Below are positions 5,391-9,117 of a stretch of DNA of 9,117 nucleotides, one piece after another (within the stretch, counting starts at the first letter, position 1; each line of letters begins with the position of its first letter). The position numbers were made by a program, and so were the translations under genes. The notes under the pieces are model-generated. The model saw only the letters and a list, made by a program, of their open reading frames with translations. It was not told the origin of the DNA and did no database searches. The DNA is from Minisyncoccota bacterium (GTDB lineage Bacteria > Patescibacteriota > Minisyncoccia > Phycocordibacterales > UBA2100). The stretch is from assembly GCA_020058565.1 (NCBI GenBank), contig JAGVDT010000094.1:1-9117 (forward strand). The letters are read 5' to 3'.

Positions 5391-6569
5391 ATGCCTTCTC
5401 AACAAAAGTCTTCAGGGGTTATCGGGGGCATTGTAAAGCTCCTCGGCCTCCTCGCACTCGTGCTTGTCGCGTTTGCCGGGTATTCGATTTTCGTAAAAAA
5501 TTACTCGCTTAGCAGTGAGCCGGGTTCTCCTGGATTTGGCCTGCGCGAGGCGGGTGTTGATGTGCCGGTACAGTCGGGGGCAACGACAGTCGATATTTTA
5601 AACGCTCGCATCTCGGATGCGTATCGGAAAATCGATCGCAAAGACATGGCGCCGGGCGACCGGCAGGTGGTCGAAGCGTTAACAACCTTCAGGGAAATCG
5701 CTGCTGACGAAAACAATCCTCCGCTACAGCGCGCACAGGCGCTCAATGGAATAAACTTCACCTACACGCAATTGAACTTTAACGCTGCAGACCTCAAAGC
5801 GGTTGTTTTCTCGAAGCCGCCTTTTGGCAAATACTACGAAGATCTGGGTTCGACCGCTCCTGATCCCATTCATCCCGAAAGCGGCAGCGACGCGGCGGCT
5901 GTCGAAGCGGCTCTCGTAAAACTTAACATTCTTTCCAACTCCATACTTCCAAACCACTACGCGCTGGCTCGCCTGGAAGTGGCGCGGATATTCAAATATC
6001 AGCGTGAGTCCTCCGCTCAGGTCGGTAAGACCAGCGCTGAAATACGGGCGATGGCCGAACAGGCGGCAGAGGAAATAAAGCCGCTTGTCGAAGCGTTCGA
6101 AGCCATATCGCCGCCGCTTCATGCGATCAGCGCGGATACCATGCCGATGCCGATGCGGGTGCAGATCATGCTGGTGCACGCCAGCGCGCTGTCGTTTATC
6201 GGCTATATGCAGAACAACAGATCCTTCCACGACCGCGGGGAGGTGGCTTTCATGGCCGCCATAAAAGCGGGCGACGAGTATCCGCAAACTGCGTACGATT
6301 ACCAGACGGTGCTCAACCAGACGTTGATTGCCCGCATAAACTACGCATCATATTTCTGGAAGCGCTTCAAGACGTCGGATCCGGAGCGCGTCATGAGCGT
6401 TTTGCGTCCGCTCGTCGATGAAGAGAAAATCAAAAATACTGCCACGTACAACACATACATTCCAAACCACAAAGACGTCAAAATTCCTCCTTTCAGCACG
6501 CTGCGCGACATCGCGGGACAAATGCCCGAACTCAAGACTTTCTTGCAGGGCCGCGGCTTCGTATTTTAG
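5391..6569 (+). CDS. Membrane-anchored alpha-helical protein, unknown function
   Basis: A 392-residue protein. Residues 1-10 are polar with one Lys, residues 11-33 form one membrane helix, and the rest is mainly helical, with Ala-rich amphipathic stretches (for example 200-250) that look like TPR-like or other helical repeats without a clear consensus. I recognise no catalytic motif. The start at 5391 is preferred: it lies one base after the stop of the peptide gene and puts the membrane helix near the N-terminus. A longer in-frame reading from 5313 would overlap the low-complexity end of the peptide gene and add 26 residues. No strong Shine-Dalgarno sequence is present, so translation is probably coupled. 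The extracytoplasmic helical domain and position suggest a partner or scaffold for the peptide encoded just upstream. That role is inferred from context only. Confidence 0.82.
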   Translation: MPSQQKSSGVIGGIVKLLGLLALVLVAFAGYSIFVKNYSLSSEPGSPGFGLREAGVDVPVQSGATTVDILNARISDAYRKIDRKDMAPGDRQVVEALTTFREIAADENNPPLQRAQALNGINFTYTQLNFNAADLKAVVFSKPPFGKYYEDLGSTAPDPIHPESGSDAAAVEAALVKLNILSNSILPNHYALARLEVARIFKYQRESSAQVGKTSAEIRAMAEQAAEEIKPLVEAFEAISPPLHAISADTMPMPMRVQIMLVHASALSFIGYMQNNRSFHDRGEVAFMAAIKAGDEYPQTAYDYQTVLNQTLIARINYASYFWKRFKTSDPERVMSVLRPLVDEEKIKNTATYNTYIPNHKDVKIPPFSTLRDIAGQMPELKTFLQGRGFVF

Positions 6570-6578
6570 AGTCTGCGC

Positions 6579-7361
6579 ATGCGTTTGAGCAGCACCGCGA
6601 GCATTCTTCTCGGAACGTTGGCATGTGGCATCGTTTTGGCGGTTTTTGCGTCGCGCTACCACGTTGAGCGCGTTTGGGAGGATGCCATGTATGGGTTTTT
6701 TCCAAGCGCATCGCGCGCGTACAGCTACGGCGAACGGCATTTCAGCGCGCTTAATCCCGCGAGATACGATCTAGACCGCGCTGAATATTTTTTCAATAAG
6801 GCCGTCGCACAAGACCCTGACAATGAAAAGGTGCTGCACCAGCTCGCGCGCATCGAGTTTCTCCGCGGGAAACTGCCTCAGGCATATGCGCTGATCAACA
6901 TGCAAATAGCGCGCCATGGCGAGCTCGTACCGAGCTCGTACTATGTGCGCGGACTGATAGCAGGATACATGGATAGATATGCCGACGCCGCAAAAGACTA
7001 CGAAAAATATTTAGAGAGCGATCCAAAGAATTGGGCTGCAATCAACGATCTCGCCTGGGTACTCATGAAAGACGGGCGCTACCAGGAGGCGACTGTAGCG
7101 CTCGAAAAGGGCCTGGAGAGCTGGCCGGATAATGCTTGGCTGTTAAACTCTCAGGCGACTGCTTTCTATGAGCTCGGCAAAATCGAGAGCGCGTATGCCG
7201 CTATCCAAGCCGCTCATTCTGCGGCGGGCCGTTTGCGCGAGAGCGATTGGTCAACTGCATACCCGGGCAACGATCCTTTGATTGCCCGCGAAGGACTCCA
7301 TTCGCTTCAAAAATCCATAGAAGAGAATATGCACAGCATCGCGGCACAAATGAAAAAGTAA
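6579..7361 (+). CDS. Membrane-anchored TPR-repeat protein
   Basis: A 260-residue protein. The N-terminal helix (residues 7-25) is a membrane anchor or uncleaved signal. Tetratricopeptide repeats follow from about residue 62 to 215. The clearest are 118-149 (with Y-A-D-A-A-K-D-Y-E-K-Y-L-E-S-D-P) and 151-184 (with W-A-A-I-N-D-L-A-W-V-L and Y-Q-E-A-T-V-A-L-E-K-G-L), flanked by more degenerate units at 66-99 and 185-213. TPRs bind other proteins, so this is likely a scaffold in an envelope complex. It starts nine bases after the stop of the preceding helical membrane protein, with only a weak purine stretch before it. The two proteins share the design of an N-terminal anchor plus helical exterior domain and probably act together. 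The actual partner is unknown. Confidence 0.85.
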   Translation: MRLSSTASILLGTLACGIVLAVFASRYHVERVWEDAMYGFFPSASRAYSYGERHFSALNPARYDLDRAEYFFNKAVAQDPDNEKVLHQLARIEFLRGKLPQAYALINMQIARHGELVPSSYYVRGLIAGYMDRYADAAKDYEKYLESDPKNWAAINDLAWVLMKDGRYQEATVALEKGLESWPDNAWLLNSQATAFYELGKIESAYAAIQAAHSAAGRLRESDWSTAYPGNDPLIAREGLHSLQKSIEENMHSIAAQMKK

Positions 7362-7373
7362 TCAAAGGCGTGA

Positions 7374-7379
7374 TAAAAT
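7374..7379 (+). promoter_or_regulatory. Extended -10 promoter before the Ig-like surface protein gene
   Basis: TGA followed by TAAAAT (5 of 6 to TATAAT, with the TGn extension) lies in the 24-base gap between two plus-strand genes and ends exactly six bases before ATG 7386. This matches the leaderless spacing seen at the YcaO gene and suggests that the last two genes of the run have an internal promoter of their own. Confidence 0.55.
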
Positions 7380-7385
7380 CGAGAT

Positions 7386-8498
7386 ATGTTTGGCGAGACT
7401 GGCCATGGGCACGTGCAGCTTTGGCGTAATGCGATCGTTATTGTCATGTGTCTTCTTCTTGGCATAGCGGCTATTTTCCTTTCGAGCGAACGACGATCGG
7501 CCCTTGCGTCTTCTGAAACGCGCTTTGTCGAGCAAAGCGAGTCCGGCTTGTATATAGTTCCCGCGTCCTGCCCCTCCGATCCGCATTATTCGGGCGAATG
7601 TACGCCTACCGGCGGCGGCTGCACCATCTCCGCGAGTCCTTCGAGCATACAATCCGGCCAGGCCTCACTCCTTACATGGAATGTGGCGGATCAGCAAGGT
7701 GTTGCAGGCGTGTTCTCTTCTCCGGCAAACATTTCCATTTCCTCCGTTGGGTCTGTCGGCCAAAGCGGAACCGTTACCGTGCATCCTTCGCAGAGCACCA
7801 CCTACACGCTCTCCGGCACCTACACGCTCGGCGGCGCAGGCAACTCCATACAAACGGGCAGCTTTTCGTGTTCTGCCACTGTAAGCGTTGATAGCGCCGA
7901 TACTTGCCCCGCCGGGACAGAATTGCGTGACGGCGTCTGTGTTCGGATTTGCCCTGCGGGCCAGCATGCTTCCGGAAACATTTGCCTCTGTGACGCTACA
8001 AACGAGCCGCCCAACAGCGCAGGGCTCTGCACCCAACAGGCATGTCCGGAAGGTTTCCAGTTCGACTCGGTTTCGGGGCAGTGCGTCGCTGTGCAGCAGT
8101 GTTCACTGCCGCCGGTATGTTCGGATGAGACGCACGCACTGAATCAATGCACCGGCATTACCACGAACTGCGTGGCGGTTTACGGCGCAGGCTGGTCCTG
8201 CTTGAACGGCGTGTGTGTTGAGCCGCCGCGGCCCATTGCAAGCATTTCTGCAGTCCCACGTCTCATTCGCAGAGGCGATACGGTGAACGTCGCCTGGACT
8301 TCCAGCAACACTGAATCATGCACCGTTACGGGCACCAACGGAGACGGGGGAGAAGGTTGGACCGGCAGAAATGGTTCCCGTACCTCCTCCGCGATATTTA
8401 GCCAGGTCGTGTATACGCTTGTTTGCCAAGGCCTGGACGACTCTATTGTCACGAGGAGAGATACCGTCAACATTATTCCTATAGTCGACGAAACCTGA
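7386..8498 (+). CDS. Secreted or anchored Cys-rich protein with two Ig-like domains
   Basis: A 370-residue protein. Residues 14-33 form a membrane helix or signal segment ending near S33-S-E-R-R. An Ig-like beta-sandwich domain spans about 76-168 (G-G-C-T-I-S-A-S-P-S-S-I, G-Q-A-S-L-L-T-W, T-T-Y-T-L, F-S-C-S-A). A Cys-rich linker spans 172-278, with about 16 Cys in short EGF- or TIL-like spacings (C-P-A-G-T, C-P-A-G-Q-H, C-P-E-G-F). A second Ig-like domain covers about 283-364 (A-S-I-S-A-V-P, G-D-T-V-N-V-A-W-T-S-S, E-S-C-T-V, Y-T-L-V-C). Such Cys-pinned Ig-like units are common in cell-surface proteins of Parcubacteria. The Cys-rich part implies oxidative folding outside the cytosol. The gene follows the TPR gene by 24 bases and precedes another exported protein by four. 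A role in adhesion or in displaying the peptide encoded upstream is only inferred. Confidence 0.85.
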   Translation: MFGETGHGHVQLWRNAIVIVMCLLLGIAAIFLSSERRSALASSETRFVEQSESGLYIVPASCPSDPHYSGECTPTGGGCTISASPSSIQSGQASLLTWNVADQQGVAGVFSSPANISISSVGSVGQSGTVTVHPSQSTTYTLSGTYTLGGAGNSIQTGSFSCSATVSVDSADTCPAGTELRDGVCVRICPAGQHASGNICLCDATNEPPNSAGLCTQQACPEGFQFDSVSGQCVAVQQCSLPPVCSDETHALNQCTGITTNCVAVYGAGWSCLNGVCVEPPRPIASISAVPRLIRRGDTVNVAWTSSNTESCTVTGTNGDGGEGWTGRNGSRTSSAIFSQVVYTLVCQGLDDSIVTRRDTVNIIPIVDET

Positions 8499-8502
8499 TC
8501 GT

Positions 8503-8994
8503 ATGTCTGCCAAACTAATTGCAGCACTGGGGGTAGGCATGGCGATGCTGCCGGCGGCGGCTTTCGGGCAAGCGGCCGACGTAAGCCTGCGCGACGCCAT
8601 CCAGGCATCGGTGATGAACGATCCGCGGGTTTCAGAAATCCCGCCGGCACAGCTTACTGCACTGATTGACGCGCTTTACGCGGAGGCTCAGGCGCAGAGC
8701 ATGTCTGCATCTGACATACTCTGGCAACCGCAAAATGCCGCGGTAGGGGAGGTTTTTTCAGGGACGGGAGCGGCCGAGTGTGCGAGCGGATGGGAAGGAT
8801 ACCTGTGCCAATTCGAGCACACGTTCGGATTCGCGGGCTCCAACTACGAGCTCCCGATAATTGTTCTCGTGGTCTCGGGTCTGCTCATTCTCGTGCTGTG
8901 GGAACTGATCGCGCATCATCGCAAGAAACCGGTTTCCGAGGTCGTTTCAGTGGCGCAAAAGTCGGTGCCGCCTCCGCCTAACAAGGTCCAATAG
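8503..8994 (+). CDS. Exported protein with signal peptide and C-terminal membrane anchor
   Basis: A 163-residue type I membrane protein of unknown function. Residues 1-24 look like a signal peptide (K4, then a hydrophobic run, with F-G-Q-A before A25-D). The exterior part, residues 25-117, is helical (26-70) and then holds one Cys pair (C93 and C102) around G-W-E-G-Y-L. Residues 118-138 form a strong membrane helix, followed by a short cytosolic tail with H-H-R-K-K and a Pro-rich end (P-P-P-P-N). It starts four bases after the stop of the Ig-like protein gene, without a Shine-Dalgarno sequence, and so is likely coupled to it. The topology (outside N-terminus, inside tail) is opposite to that of the other anchored proteins in this run. 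No family is recognised. Confidence 0.8.
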   Translation: MSAKLIAALGVGMAMLPAAAFGQAADVSLRDAIQASVMNDPRVSEIPPAQLTALIDALYAEAQAQSMSASDILWQPQNAAVGEVFSGTGAAECASGWEGYLCQFEHTFGFAGSNYELPIIVLVVSGLLILVLWELIAHHRKKPVSEVVSVAQKSVPPPPNKVQ

Positions 8995-9004
8995 TCCAAG
9001 CGCA

Positions 9005-9031
9005 AGCGGCCGGGCCTTTGGCCCGGCCGCT
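9005..9031 (+). terminator. GC-rich perfect hairpin after the plus-strand operon
   Basis: Twelve base pairs (9005-9016 with 9020-9031) enclose a TTT loop with no mismatch. It begins ten bases after the last stop codon of the run, which fits an operon terminator. No T-tract follows on either strand, so it is not a classical intrinsic terminator; it may still pause polymerase or protect the 3' end of the mRNA. Confidence 0.55.
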
Positions 9032-9060
9032 GCGGCTGGAAAAGTTCAGATACATATGGC

Positions 9061-9080
9061 ACTCCTCGTAACAGAGGAGT
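9061..9080 (+). repeat. Small inverted repeat holding a purine-rich GAGGAG
   Basis: Seven base pairs (ACTCCTC with GAGGAGT) enclose a six-base loop. The right arm contains GAGGAG, the only good anti-16S-like sequence near a start codon in the window, ending two bases before ATG 9082. If that start is real, the hairpin could hide its ribosome binding site. The spacing is shorter than usual. Confidence 0.35.
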
Positions 9081-9081
9081 C

Positions 9082-9117
9082 ATGCGGCAATTCAACATAT
9101 TCAGGGGCACGAAAGGA
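9082..9117 (+). CDS. Possible start of a prepilin-like gene, partial (right edge)
   Basis: Only 12 codons are visible (M-R-Q-F-N-I-F-R-G-T-K-G), open to the window end. The short basic leader ending in Lys-Gly is the form of a type IV prepilin leader, which is cut after Gly just before a Phe-Thr-Leu-x-Glu helix. Such pseudopilin-like genes are frequent in Parcubacteria. The decisive next residues lie outside the window. A competing reading starts at ATG 9056 in another frame, and the terminal GAAAGGA (9111-9117) could instead be a ribosome binding site for a gene just beyond the edge. Confidence 0.3.
   Translation, partial: MRQFNIFRGTKG

Noticed and set aside
9056..9117. Alternative start ATG 9056
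   Set aside because: It would read across the small inverted repeat with no ribosome binding site or -10 element; the 12 codons from 9082 look more gene-like.
1..9117. CRISPR arrays, tRNA or rRNA genes, insertion sequences
   Set aside because: No spaced direct repeats, tRNA-like cloverleaf, rRNA stretch, transposase or terminal inverted repeats were seen.
1..9117. Alternative genetic code (UGA read as Gly)
   Set aside because: UGA ends the PRTase-propeller and Ig-like genes exactly at the expected ends, one of them in an ATGA overlap, so the standard bacterial code fits.

Overview
The window looks like chromosomal DNA from a small-genome bacterium, most probably a member of the Candidate Phyla Radiation (Patescibacteria, Parcubacteria-like). 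The reasons are the densely packed genes with overlapping ends, the near absence of Shine-Dalgarno sequences, the several single-pass membrane-anchored proteins without recognised function, and the Ig-like Cys-containing surface domains common in Parcubacteria. UGA works as a stop codon (for example in the ATGA overlap at 3317-3320), which argues against the code-25 Gracilibacteria/Absconditabacteria. The taxonomic call is an inference.

Left part (1-1726): a YcaO-family peptide cyclodehydratase (minus strand, cut by the left edge) is transcribed divergently, across only 60 bases, from a SagB-type FMN-dependent azoline dehydrogenase (plus strand). These are the two signature enzymes of thiazole/oxazole-modified peptide (TOMM/LAP) biosynthesis. 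The usual third partner, an E1-like or ocin-ThiF-like precursor-binding protein, is not in the window.

Centre (1723-4966, minus strand): a tightly coupled three-gene operon. It encodes an orotate-phosphoribosyltransferase-like domain fused to a cytosolic PQQ-type beta-propeller, a polytopic membrane protein with a Cys-rich exterior domain that tentatively resembles HTTM/vitamin K-dependent carboxylase-like proteins, and a 70-residue single-pass membrane protein whose stop codon overlaps that of the dehydrogenase.

Right part (5066-8994, plus strand): a five-gene run starting with a 107-residue peptide that has a hydrophobic N-terminus and a Gly/Ser/Glu/Cys-rich C-terminus. It is the best candidate in the window for the TOMM substrate. 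It is followed by a membrane-anchored alpha-helical protein, a membrane-anchored TPR protein, a Cys-rich Ig-like surface protein, and a protein with a signal peptide plus a C-terminal membrane segment. A GC-rich perfect hairpin closes the run. The last 36 bases may begin a type IV prepilin-like gene.

Working model (inference): the cell makes a Gly/Ser/Cys-rich exported peptide, heterocyclises it with YcaO and SagB, and places or handles it at the envelope with the membrane-anchored proteins downstream. Several genes have a -10 promoter element about 6 nt before the start codon, which suggests leaderless transcription.
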